Source: Candidatus Villigracilis vicinus (lineage in GTDB: Bacteria; Chloroflexota; Anaerolineae; Anaerolineales; Villigracilaceae). Taken from it: DNA of 64,000 nucleotides. How positions within the stretch are numbered: the first letter of the stretch is position 1; every line of letters begins with the position of its first letter. Positions 25,269 through 34,161 of this stretch are shown in pieces. A program made the translations under genes and the position numbers. The notes beneath the pieces are model-generated. The model searched no databases, had not been told where the DNA came from, and saw only the letters and a program-made list of their open reading frames with translations. The stretch lies in contig JADKIL010000021.1 in the NCBI GenBank assembly GCA_016721315.1, forward strand, positions 304,543 through 368,542, written 5' to 3'.

Positions 25269-27190
25269 TGGTCCCTGAAATTACAGACAAACATCGCGAG
25301 ATATTTAAATCCCTCGCCTCCGGCTGGATGCGCATCGGCGCGACCTGTGTGCAACTAACCCAGGGTAATGAAGTACTGATCGGTTGCCCGAATTCGGTCT
25401 CGAGTTCGATGCCAGCCCTTTCGGCATCTTCGCGCACCTCGGGTTTATCCTTACAGGTTTACGGTGTTGCCGATCTGCGCTGGGCACCCAGTGCAGAATC
25501 CATGCTGGACGTGTTTGTTAGTCTGCTTACAGCAGACAGCGACCTCGATAGTTTGACCGCTGCTCTGGTTGAAACTCAGGACAGATTGGTGGCTTTATAC
25601 GAACTTACCCAAGCCACCCGCCGCACACTGGATGTGCCTCATCTGCTTGATCTGCTCATCAAACAATCCAAACATCTTATGGATGTGGACGGCGGCTTTG
25701 TGGTCCTAAAAGAATCCGGCAAGACCGCCATCATTCATCAGGTATCAGAAACACCTCTGCACCCTGCTCACATGGAAGCAGCGGCGACCCTGTATCAACG
25801 GGATCCCAACCGGCACATCTTTAAAGACTCAGAAACCCTGCCTGGCGGCATCCGCAATGTCATGATGGTCTCCCTGCCGGTGCGAGACGAGATCACGGCA
25901 GCCGTTGGTTTGTTCAACAAGACTGGCAATTTCACCACACCGGATATCAAACTGGCAAAAGCGATCGCTGGGCACATCGGCGCACAATTGGAAAATGCCC
26001 TGCTCCACAAGGAAGCCGTGGAGCGCACCCGCCTCGAAACCGAAATGGATATTGCCCGCCAGGTGCAAACCGCCATTCTGCCGCAAAGCATTCCACAGGT
26101 AAAAGGATTGGATGTGTACGCCGAATCTACGCCTGCCCTTGAGGTCGGCGGCGATTTCTTCGATGTGCTCGAACGCTCGCAAGACTCGCTGGTCTTTGCA
26201 TTAGGCGATGTGACCGGAAAAGGCATGCCCGCCGCACTGTTGATGAGCATGACCCATACCATCATCAAATCTGCCTCGCGCAACATGCCGTTCGACCGAC
26301 CGCATCAGGTACTTAATCGGCTCAACCACGACATGTCTGCAGATTTCTCCAGTGTCAGTATGTTCACCACCGTCATCCTTGGCTTACTGGATTGCCAAAC
26401 CGGCACACTTCATTTCAGCAATGCGGGGCAAAGCCCGATCTATTATGTCCCTGCCCAAGGTGAGCCGGTTCTACTCGAAGCACAGGACATCCCTGTGGGG
26501 ATTCTCGACACGTACGAATATTCAACACAAACTTTGCACCTCTCGCAAGGCGACCTATTCATCGCCGCATCCGACGGCTTTCCAGAATCTCGAAACCCGG
26601 CAGGTGAAATGTACGGCTACGAACGCATGAAATACGTCTTGCAGGCTGCACGCCAGTTACCGACAAAACAAATGGCGGAAGCTTTACAGGCAGATGTCAA
26701 TGCCTTCTGCGGAACACATCCGCAAGACGACGACCGCACGATCGTCATCATCAAATTCACAAAGCCAAATGAGACAATTAAAATGCCCAATGAAAAAGTC
26801 ACGGTAAATGCCAACTATAAGGATATTCGCATCCCAAGCGAAAAGCTGCGCGCCATGCTTAAACGCGCCAATGTCTCAGAAGATATTACCGGACTGTGCG
26901 AACTTGCCTTACATGAATTATTAACCAACCTGGTAGACCACGCCTACGAAGGGGTTTCGAACGGTCTGATCGAAGTGCAACTTTCCTGCACCAGCGACAG
27001 CATCATTATGCAAACACAAGATAGCGGCACTCCCGCAAACGTGAATTTGGATCGGGTTCACATGCCAGACCCCGCCGACCTTGCAGAAGGCGGCTATGGG
27101 ATGGCGATCATCCGTTCCCTGATGGATGATGTCAAATATAGAACTTCACAGGGAAAGAATATCTGGCAACTCATTAAGCATTTGAAATAA
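25268..27190 (+). CDS. Partner-switching phosphatase-kinase fusion (GAF + PP2C/SpoIIE + RsbW-like ATPase)
   Basis: A 640-aa cytosolic protein that should both remove and add phosphate on STAS proteins. A GAF-like sensor lies near 125-255. A SpoIIE/RsbU phosphatase follows (about 275-500) with metal-binding motifs GGDFFD, GDVTGKGMPAALL, ASDGFPE and DDDRTIVIIKF. The C-terminus is an RsbW-type ATPase (about 515-640) with ELALHELLTNLVDHA and GGYGMAIIRSL. Having the opposing RsbU and RsbW activities in one chain is less common than separate genes. The GTG start is the only one that fits the overlap with the STAS gene. STAS genes lie on both sides. Confidence 0.9.
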   Translation: MVPEITDKHREIFKSLASGWMRIGATCVQLTQGNEVLIGCPNSVSSSMPALSASSRTSGLSLQVYGVADLRWAPSAESMLDVFVSLLTADSDLDSLTAALVETQDRLVALYELTQATRRTLDVPHLLDLLIKQSKHLMDVDGGFVVLKESGKTAIIHQVSETPLHPAHMEAAATLYQRDPNRHIFKDSETLPGGIRNVMMVSLPVRDEITAAVGLFNKTGNFTTPDIKLAKAIAGHIGAQLENALLHKEAVERTRLETEMDIARQVQTAILPQSIPQVKGLDVYAESTPALEVGGDFFDVLERSQDSLVFALGDVTGKGMPAALLMSMTHTIIKSASRNMPFDRPHQVLNRLNHDMSADFSSVSMFTTVILGLLDCQTGTLHFSNAGQSPIYYVPAQGEPVLLEAQDIPVGILDTYEYSTQTLHLSQGDLFIAASDGFPESRNPAGEMYGYERMKYVLQAARQLPTKQMAEALQADVNAFCGTHPQDDDRTIVIIKFTKPNETIKMPNEKVTVNANYKDIRIPSEKLRAMLKRANVSEDITGLCELALHELLTNLVDHAYEGVSNGLIEVQLSCTSDSIIMQTQDSGTPANVNLDRVHMPDPADLAEGGYGMAIIRSLMDDVKYRTSQGKNIWQLIKHLK

Positions 27191-27205
27191 AAGAAAGAGG
27201 TCCCC

Positions 27206-27550
27206 ATGTCACTAGAAATCAATGCCACTGAACAGGTCATTAAGATCGCTGCCATCGCCCTTAAAGGCAGGCTGGATGCATTTGAAGCTCCTGCCTTGCG
27301 AAAAATGTGCGATATCTATATTGCCGATAAATATACACATTTCGTCTTCGACTTGACCGATGTCTCCATGCTCGACTCCGCCGGGCTGGCAGTATTGGTC
27401 AGTGTACTCAAGCGCACGCGCATGAAAAACGGCGATGTCCGCCTTGTCTGGCCGCGCGAAGAGGCTGCCTCACGCATCCTCAAACTGACCAAGTTCGATC
27501 AGGTGTTTGTCTCCATCGACAAATCCGAGATCATCCCAAGAGGCTTTTAA
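27206..27550 (+). CDS. STAS-domain anti-sigma factor antagonist 2
   Basis: A 114-aa STAS protein with the target serine in SMLDSAGLAVLV (about residue 57). It differs clearly from the first STAS protein of the cluster, so the two may serve as separate substrates or outputs of the phosphatase-kinase fusion between them. AGAGG precedes the start, and the next gene begins 2 bases after its stop. Confidence 0.9.
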   Translation: MSLEINATEQVIKIAAIALKGRLDAFEAPALRKMCDIYIADKYTHFVFDLTDVSMLDSAGLAVLVSVLKRTRMKNGDVRLVWPREEAASRILKLTKFDQVFVSIDKSEIIPRGF

Positions 27551-27552
27551 CC

Positions 27553-27936
27553 ATGAGCAAAACCAGGATCCTCGTCGTTGACGACGAACCGAACAACCAA
27601 CGTATTCTCAACTACACCCTCAACAAAGCCGGGTACGAAACCCTTACTGCCGGAACCGGTGAAGCGGCACTGGAAATGCTCAAGGAAGAAAGCGCCGATC
27701 TGGCGATCCTCGATGTTGCCATGCCCGGCATGGACGGCATCACCCTGCTACAACACATCCGCACTATTCAAAAATACAAACATCTACCCGTGATCATTCT
27801 TACCGGCAGCGGCGATGACGCCGAACGCATCCGTGCGGAAGAAGCCGGTGTACAAAGCTTCCTTACCAAACCTGCCAGTTCCAGGATGATCCTTGATACT
27901 GTGACCCAATTGCTTGACCTCAATGCAAAAGATTAA
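27553..27936 (+). CDS. Single-domain response regulator
   Basis: A 127-aa CheY-like receiver without output domain. It has the acidic site VVDDEPNNQR, the acceptor aspartate in LAILDVAMPGMDG, and threonine and lysine in ILTGSG and FLTKPA. It probably receives phosphate from the hybrid kinase two genes downstream and passes the signal by protein contact. Its end overlaps the flippase gene. Confidence 0.92.
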   Translation: MSKTRILVVDDEPNNQRILNYTLNKAGYETLTAGTGEAALEMLKEESADLAILDVAMPGMDGITLLQHIRTIQKYKHLPVIILTGSGDDAERIRAEEAGVQSFLTKPASSRMILDTVTQLLDLNAKD

Positions 27937-29203
27937 AGAACTCCTCCGCTCAAAGATCGCCTCTGCCAGCGCCCTGCTCATGCTAAGCATGACCGTCGTC
28001 AATGCGGGCAATTACGTCTACAACCTCATCATGGGGCGATGGCTGGGTCCATCACTTTTTGCAGACCTCTCTCTGATCGTCACCCTTCTATTGGTCGTAA
28101 CCTTCCTGACGGCACCTATCCAGATGACTGCCGCACGGTATTCTGCCATTCACACCGCAGATGGAGACAACCAAACCCTCGCCTCGATCCGACGTTTTAT
28201 CTGGTTCGTTGCCCTGAGTCTTGGTCTACTGCTGACGGTCTTCTTCGCCGCACTTGCGCCCCTCTTGCAAAAATTCTTCCATACACAATCCTTTCTGTCA
28301 TTTATCATCTTTGGCGCGGCCATGCCATTCGCCATGCTTCAGTCCGTGGAGCGGGGAATGCTTCAGGGGCGCACCAACTTTAAGATATTGGCGATCAGCT
28401 ACCAGGTTGAAATGTGGAGCCGGTTACTCATCAGTATTGGGCTAGTGGCTCTGGGACTCTCCGTCGATGGCGCGGTGACCGGCATCAGTCTATCCTTTTT
28501 TTTCACATGGCTGGTGGCAAGGTCTGCCGTCCATGGATTGGGAACGAAGGAGTCCATCACCAAAGAAACCCGCCAGGACCTGTTGACTTTCGCCGCCCCT
28601 GTGCTCGTTTCACAGCTGGGGCAGATCCTCATCAATAATAGTGATGTTATTTTAGTAAAACGTTTTTTTGAAACCACCGAAGCCGGGCAATATGCCGCGC
28701 TGGCGCTGATCGGGCGCATCGTATTTTTCGCCACCTGGTCGGTCGTCACCACCATGTTCCCGATCGTGGCGCAAAAGCAAAAGATGGGCGAACCGCACGG
28801 GCACTTGCTTTGGATCTCGCTGGGTATCGTACTGGGAGTCTCCACGCCTGTCGTTTTACTGACCCTGGCTGCACCTGAGTTTGTTGTAACGATTCTCTTC
28901 GGTGAAAAATATATCGGCGTAGCGTCTTTACTATGGTTGTACGCACTGGCTACCTCACTGTATGCCATGGCAAACGTGGTCATTAATTACCGCCTATCAT
29001 TGGGAATGGGAAAAGAGACCGGGTTTGCGATTGCCGCAGGCATTGCGCAGGTGGCAGGGATAATCCTATTCCACCGCTCACTGGAACAAGTTGTGTTTGT
29101 ACAAGTTGCTGTAATGGCAGGTTTGTTCCTTAGCCTGCTCTGGAAAAATTTCCTTCACAAACATGTGGTTGCCTTCATTAAAATGGGTTTAAACCATGCT
29201 TGA
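27923..29203 (+). CDS. Oligosaccharide flippase (Wzx/MATE-like polysaccharide exporter)
   Basis: A 426-aa membrane protein with about twelve helices, of the polysaccharide-biosynthesis exporter family that flips lipid-linked glycans across the membrane. ATG 27923 is preferred; TTG 27914 is in frame. It overlaps the receiver gene before it (14 bases) and the kinase after it (8 bases). A glycan exporter embedded between signalling genes suggests that the signalling module controls export of the glycan made by the upstream cluster. The substrate is unknown. Confidence 0.85.
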   Translation: MQKIKELLRSKIASASALLMLSMTVVNAGNYVYNLIMGRWLGPSLFADLSLIVTLLLVVTFLTAPIQMTAARYSAIHTADGDNQTLASIRRFIWFVALSLGLLLTVFFAALAPLLQKFFHTQSFLSFIIFGAAMPFAMLQSVERGMLQGRTNFKILAISYQVEMWSRLLISIGLVALGLSVDGAVTGISLSFFFTWLVARSAVHGLGTKESITKETRQDLLTFAAPVLVSQLGQILINNSDVILVKRFFETTEAGQYAALALIGRIVFFATWSVVTTMFPIVAQKQKMGEPHGHLLWISLGIVLGVSTPVVLLTLAAPEFVVTILFGEKYIGVASLLWLYALATSLYAMANVVINYRLSLGMGKETGFAIAAGIAQVAGIILFHRSLEQVVFVQVAVMAGLFLSLLWKNFLHKHVVAFIKMGLNHA

Positions 29204-32200
29204 GTTGTTAATGTCCATGTCTACCAGCGCCATTCTGGTATTCGATGAAACCGGGAATGTGCTGTTATCCAATTCCGCCGCAACCGATATGTTAGGTTAT
29301 TCAGAGGTGGAATTTAAAAAACTGCGGCTGCGCTCACTCATACCACAGGAGTACGTAAAAAAACACGCCAATTTATTCAAGGCGTTCATAAACAGCAATG
29401 AAACCTTGAGAAAGATGGGGGAATATCGCGAAGTTTCTGCAAGGCGTAAAGATGGCGTAGTCGTTCCTGTTCACGCATCCATTGGGCAAGCAAACCTGGA
29501 TGGCAGGAAAACGCTCGTCGCAGTGCTTCGAGATCTCACTGCTGAAAAAAAGGCGGAAGAAAATATTCGATCATTGGCTCTGCTGCCGCAAGAGAATCCC
29601 AACCCTGTCTTGCGCATTAATGCCACTGGTGAGATCTTATACGCCAATACCAGTGCAATCAATTTCCTAAAAGACATAGGCATACCCGAAGCAGATCACG
29701 CCCATCCCGCCTGGCAAGGTTATCTGGCAGAAACACTCCAGAGTGGGTCGCAGATGACCAGATTCATCCGACACGGCGAACGTATCTACTCCTGTGTCTT
29801 TGCGCCCGTAAGCGAAATGGCGTATATCAACCTTTATGCATTGGATGTGACCGAACGCGAAATCGAAAAATCGAGGCTTGACCTATCAGATAATATTTTG
29901 AATTCAATCGGGAATCTTGTATTGGTGGCTAATAGTAATGCAGAAATTATTTACGTCAGTCCATCGGTACAAAAAATCATCGGCTACACCCCTGAAGAGA
30001 TTCTCGGCGGCGGCTGGTGGGAAATGGAGCGTATTTCGGGCGGCGACGTAGAAGCCGAAAAAGAATACATCCGCAATGCTGCATCGGGAAAGACACATGT
30101 GGACGGCACTCCCTACGAACACCGCGTCCGGCACAAAGACGGTTCCTGGCGTTGGTTAATGCTGGCAGATACCAAGGGTCCGAACGATATGCTTATCGGC
30201 ATCGGCACAGATATCACCAACATCAAACAGGCGGAAGAAGAACTGGTGCGTCAAAACGAGTTTGCCCAAATGTTAATGGAACAAATGGGGCAAGGGTTGA
30301 CCGTTACAAACAAGGATGGGCAATTCACTTTCGTCAACCCGTCCTACGCGAAAATGCTCGGGTACGAACCGGAAGAATTGCTGGGAAAAACCCCATTCGA
30401 TGTCACATTTCAGGAAGACCACATCACCCTGCACAATGCGCAGATGACGCGCGCCTCGGGGCAGATCAATAGTTACGAAACCCGGTTGCGCAGAAAGAAC
30501 GGAGAAGAGGCATACACCCTTATAACCGGTTCACCCCGCGTAAAAAATGGTGAATTCGAAGGGGCAGTGACGGTCATCACCGACCTGACCGAACGCATGC
30601 AAATGGAAAAAAACCTGCGTGAGAGCGAGGGATTCATCCGTGCCTTGTACGATATCGTCGCCGCCAAGGATAGCTTTGAACAAAAAGTTCACGGTTTGCT
30701 GGAATTGGGAACACAGCGCTTCAGCCTTCCGATCGGCATTTTTTCAAAAATCACAGGGGAGGATTACACGGTAGTCGAAACGATTTCGACAGACCTGTCC
30801 ATCCATACAGGCGCTGTTTTTGAATTGCACGATACATATTGCGTAGAGACTATTCACTCCCTTGTCCCAATAAGTTTTTCGCACGCAAAACAGAATGGAT
30901 GGGCTTCACATCCATGGTATCTAAAATTCAAACTGGAAGCTTATTTAGGCATGCCTGTATACCGCGGCGGACAGATCTATGGAACTCTGAATTTCTCCAG
31001 CACAACACCACTGACAAAAGACATTTCAGAAGCCGATAAGAACATCCTCAAAGTGATGGCGCAATGGATAGGGGATGAATTAGACCGCCTGTATGCCGCA
31101 GAACAGCTCCGCACGTATGCAGAGGAGATCAATAAAAACAACATTGAACTTTCCGAAGCCCGCGACAACGCCCTGGAAGCAGCTTATTTAAAAGGTGCCT
31201 TCCTCGCCACCATGAGTCATGAGATCCGTACACCGATGAACGCCATTATGGGGATGAACGAATTATTGCTGGATACAGAATTAAATGCGGAGCAGCGCGA
31301 GTTTGCTGAGACCATTGAAACATCAACCCGCAACTTATTGGCGATCCTGAACGATATTCTGGATTTCTCAAAGATCGAAGCAGGGAAATTATCGATCATT
31401 CCGTCACCATTCAAGCCCGACACATTGGTCCGTGAAACCGTAAAGTTATTCATGCCGAAGGCACAACAAAAGAGCATCCTCCTTTCGGTGATGGTCACAT
31501 CCAACATTCCTGATGCGGCCATGGGGGACTCAGGCAGAATCCGCCAGATACTAAGCAATCTGATCAGCAACGCGATCAAGTTCACCCCGGAAGGCGGATT
31601 GGTCTTCGTCAACCTTTCGGGAACTCAGATCAACGAAGAAAACCTTATAGTGACTTTTACCGTCCAGGATACCGGGCAGGGCATCTCAGAATCGATGAAG
31701 AAAAAACTTTTTGAACCTTTCACCCAGGCAGACGCCTCGCATACCCGCAAACACGGCGGGACCGGGCTGGGACTGGCTATTTCCAAACGCCTGGTGGACC
31801 TAATGCATGGCGAGATCGGTTTTGACTCTATGGAAGGAACGGGGTCCACGTTTTGGTTCAGCCTGCCGCTTGGCACGAATATCCCCAAACACCCGAAAAT
31901 CAAGAAAGCACCTGAAGCAAGGTGGAAAGATTTCTCAAACCAGCGCCCAATATTGATCGTAGAAGACAATCTGGTTAACCGCGATCTGCTCTCGATGCAG
32001 TTGCGCGAATTCGGCATCACCAGCCGTCATGCCGGGAACGGACGGGAAGCCGTGGAACTCCTGCAAGTAGACCCGGATGCCTTTTCGCTGGTCCTTATGG
32101 ATCTGAACATGCCGGATATGGACGGTCTGACTGCAGCACGCAAGATCCGCGAACACGAAAAGGTGAACCAAAAACACACCATTATCGTGGCAGTTACCGC

Positions 32201-32315
32201 TAACGCTATGCAAGGCATCAAGGACTCATGTTTACAAGCGGGCATGAATGATTTCATTAATAAACCAGTGTCTTTGAAAGATATTGAAAACTTGCTTTCG
32301 AAATGGTTGAACTAA
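29196..32315 (+). CDS. Multi-PAS hybrid histidine kinase
   Basis: A 1039-aa sensor kinase with no membrane segment. Four PAS domains (about 7-115, 125-225, 230-345, 350-470; the second is weak) are followed by a GAF domain (about 480-635), HisKA with the acceptor in MSHEIRTPMNA (about 674), an ATPase domain (about 785-900; GQGISE, GTGLGLAIS) and a receiver (about 915-1035; acceptor in LVLMDLNMPDMDG). It is a phosphorelay-type kinase whose phosphate may go to the lone receiver upstream. The start codon overlaps the flippase gene. It ends the operon, and no clear terminator was seen in the 25 bases before the convergent hydrogenase operon. Confidence 0.92.
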   Translation: MLELLMSMSTSAILVFDETGNVLLSNSAATDMLGYSEVEFKKLRLRSLIPQEYVKKHANLFKAFINSNETLRKMGEYREVSARRKDGVVVPVHASIGQANLDGRKTLVAVLRDLTAEKKAEENIRSLALLPQENPNPVLRINATGEILYANTSAINFLKDIGIPEADHAHPAWQGYLAETLQSGSQMTRFIRHGERIYSCVFAPVSEMAYINLYALDVTEREIEKSRLDLSDNILNSIGNLVLVANSNAEIIYVSPSVQKIIGYTPEEILGGGWWEMERISGGDVEAEKEYIRNAASGKTHVDGTPYEHRVRHKDGSWRWLMLADTKGPNDMLIGIGTDITNIKQAEEELVRQNEFAQMLMEQMGQGLTVTNKDGQFTFVNPSYAKMLGYEPEELLGKTPFDVTFQEDHITLHNAQMTRASGQINSYETRLRRKNGEEAYTLITGSPRVKNGEFEGAVTVITDLTERMQMEKNLRESEGFIRALYDIVAAKDSFEQKVHGLLELGTQRFSLPIGIFSKITGEDYTVVETISTDLSIHTGAVFELHDTYCVETIHSLVPISFSHAKQNGWASHPWYLKFKLEAYLGMPVYRGGQIYGTLNFSSTTPLTKDISEADKNILKVMAQWIGDELDRLYAAEQLRTYAEEINKNNIELSEARDNALEAAYLKGAFLATMSHEIRTPMNAIMGMNELLLDTELNAEQREFAETIETSTRNLLAILNDILDFSKIEAGKLSIIPSPFKPDTLVRETVKLFMPKAQQKSILLSVMVTSNIPDAAMGDSGRIRQILSNLISNAIKFTPEGGLVFVNLSGTQINEENLIVTFTVQDTGQGISESMKKKLFEPFTQADASHTRKHGGTGLGLAISKRLVDLMHGEIGFDSMEGTGSTFWFSLPLGTNIPKHPKIKKAPEARWKDFSNQRPILIVEDNLVNRDLLSMQLREFGITSRHAGNGREAVELLQVDPDAFSLVLMDLNMPDMDGLTAARKIREHEKVNQKHTIIVAVTANAMQGIKDSCLQAGMNDFINKPVSLKDIENLLSKWLN

Positions 32316-32340
32316 GAAATAGAGAACTGTAACTTTTTTA

Positions 32341-32893
32341 TTACCCCATAGATACATTCAGAAATATTCTGGTCATCTCTTTCACGATTTCGTCCATTGC
32401 AAAACGAACAGGTGCGCTAAGCACGGTGTCGACTGCATTATGCATAGGTTGAATCCCCAACACGAAAACATCACACCCCATTTCTACTGCGATGTAACTT
32501 GCAAGCATTGAAAGCGGTAGTGAATGAGAAGACGCACTCACACCATCGATCGCGTCAAGAGGGATCCATTGGACCGTACCGGGAGTCTCGTCCATGTGTG
32601 CAGCATCGATCAGGATGACGATCTCCGGGTGGAAGGTACGCAAGCGCCCGGTGACATTCTCTGGGGCAGGTCCACCTTCTACAACCAGAAGATGAGCTGG
32701 GAGTCAGTAGTTTGAAGGTTCGAAAGGAGAGTACGCGCCACCATGAGCCCGACAGAGTCGTCTCCGCGTAGATCATTGCCAACTCCGATGAGGCAGGTTC
32801 GAGGGAGGCTGAAGCGGTTATTTTTTGTGTCCGGGATAGATTCCGGATGAGCAAGTCTGTCCATGAGGTCGGCAACATCGTCTTCTTTTCCAT
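32341..32893 (-). pseudogene. Hydrogenase maturation protease (HycI-like), broken by two frame shifts
   Basis: This gene encodes the endopeptidase that trims the large subunit of group 4 hydrogenases after nickel insertion, but it is in three frames. The segments, in order, are MLPTSWTDLLIRNLSRTQK, then the active-site piece CLIGVGNDLRGDDSVGL, then LLVVEGGPAPENVTG through LIDAAHMDETPG and VLGIQPMHNAVD. Together they give a complete HycI-like protein of about 180 aa. One missing base in the T6 run at 32821-32826 (plus strand) and one in the GGG at 32699-32701 would restore the frame. ATG 32878 is an alternative start. It is either a decayed gene or sequence error; see findings. Confidence 0.75.
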
Positions 32894-33241
32894 AATATGC
32901 GGTAAATCTTTCCTTACTCAGGGCGGCAAGCTCCCAATCATTATTGGGCATGGTGATGCATTTGAATTTGCAGGATTGAATGCATTGTCCGCAGTAGGCG
33001 CATTTATCAATATTGTAGCGGGCTACATAGCGCTTCGCAGCACGATCGAGAATTACGATATCGAGCGCCTCAGCAGGACAGTCTTTGCTGCATAGATTGC
33101 AACCTGTGCATTTGACAGGGTCAAAATGCAGGCGTCCACGGAAACGCTCTGCGGTCTTCGGTTTTTTAACGGGGTAATTTTCAGTGGCTGGCGGGCTGAA
33201 AAAGATCTAACAATGTCTTTGAACATGGATCCGAAATTCAT
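32818..33241 (-). pseudogene. Hydrogenase ferredoxin subunit (NuoI/HycF-like), frame-shifted
   Basis: Electron-transfer subunit with two [4Fe-4S] sites: CTGCNLCSKDCP and CAYCGQCIQSCKFKC. The start ATG at 33241 overlaps the stop of the NuoH-like gene (ATGA) and gives MNFGSMFKDIVRS, the normal N-terminus. The iron-sulfur part lies in another frame with no start codon of its own. One base missing from the A5 run at 33199-33203 (plus strand) would join them. Without a further missing base at 32821-32826 it also runs on into the protease gene; restoring that base ends it at TAA 32818-32820. All key cysteines are intact. Confidence 0.78.
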
Positions 33242-34161
33242 GACAGCCATCCTTTCAATAATACAATGACCAGGATCTGCAAGAGAGCCAGCAAGGCGCC
33301 AAAACGCCACCACATCCCCACCGTCTGATCGATCCGCAGGCGAGTCAGCATGGATTGCAAGATCGCCATGAAGAGCAATATGATGAGCGTTTTTAACAAG
33401 AAGATCAATGGGTTGCCGATGCCGCCCAGATAAAAAGCGGTGACAAGGCTGATGGCGACAACCAACTCTACTGACTTGCCAATGTGAAAGAGCGCCAACC
33501 CACGACCGGAATATTCGGTGAGCGCTCCGGCGACGATCTCGGTTTCTGCCTCGGGGGCATCAAACGGCGGGAGTTCCAACTTCCCCATTAAGCCGATCAA
33601 AGCAATAACGAAGCCGACGGGCTGCGAGATGATCATCCAATGCGTACCTGCGTAGGCACTAATGTCTTTGATGACCCATGTGCCGGCGGCCATGGCAGGA
33701 CCCAGCAACGCCAGTAAAAATGGAGCTTCGTATGCGAACAGTTGAGTGAGCGAGCGTGTAGCACCAATCAGTGAAAAACGACTCGAACCGTTCCAGCCGG
33801 CAAGTCCGGTACACATGGTCAATAACGAGAGAAGATAGAGCGTTACGATCAGATCTCCCTGGAAGGAATATATGGGGGCAAATCCAAGGATCGGTGTGTA
33901 AAGCGCGGCGGTCAATGCGCCAGTCAACGCAACGATGGGCAAGCCATGGAAGAGCAGGTCGATCACTCCTTGCGGCTGGATCTCTTCTTTGGATATCAAT
34001 TTGATGGTATCCGCCAGCGGCTGGAACCAGCGCGGACCAATGCGATTTTGAAAACGCGCTACCAGTTTTCGATCAGCCCATTCATATAACATGCCGCTCA
34101 AAATAAGGCTGACACCAGCCGGGAAGAACATAATAGAGAAGAGCGACGCCAGAATACTCAT
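33238..34161 (-). CDS. Group 4 hydrogenase membrane anchor (NuoH/HyfC-like)
   Basis: A 307-aa polytopic subunit, homologous to complex I NuoH, that links the soluble hydrogenase arm to the ion-pumping arm. It has FQNRIGPRWFQPLADTIKL and SKEE after the first helix, and the acidic loop FDAPEAETEIVAGALTEYSG, both conserved in NuoH and HyfC/HycD. It overlaps the large-subunit gene upstream (34158-34161) and the ferredoxin gene downstream by 4 bases each, showing tight operon coupling. Confidence 0.92.
   Translation of the reverse strand: MSILASLFSIMFFPAGVSLILSGMLYEWADRKLVARFQNRIGPRWFQPLADTIKLISKEEIQPQGVIDLLFHGLPIVALTGALTAALYTPILGFAPIYSFQGDLIVTLYLLSLLTMCTGLAGWNGSSRFSLIGATRSLTQLFAYEAPFLLALLGPAMAAGTWVIKDISAYAGTHWMIISQPVGFVIALIGLMGKLELPPFDAPEAETEIVAGALTEYSGRGLALFHIGKSVELVVAISLVTAFYLGGIGNPLIFLLKTLIILLFMAILQSMLTRLRIDQTVGMWWRFGALLALLQILVIVLLKGWLS

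Noticed and set aside
32555..32893. Independent 112-residue gene overlapping the protease region
   Set aside because: Its first 25 residues are the true N-terminus of the HycI-like protease; the rest is out-of-frame reading after the T6 run.
32341..33241. A natural ferredoxin-protease fusion protein
   Set aside because: The two read as one frame only because of the T6 run. One extra base gives a normal ferredoxin stop and a HycI-like N-terminus (MLPTSWTDLLIRN) in the next frame.
33053..33313. Separate 86-residue protein upstream of the ferredoxin
   Set aside because: Only its MNFGSMFKDIVRS part is real; it is the ferredoxin N-terminus before the frame break.
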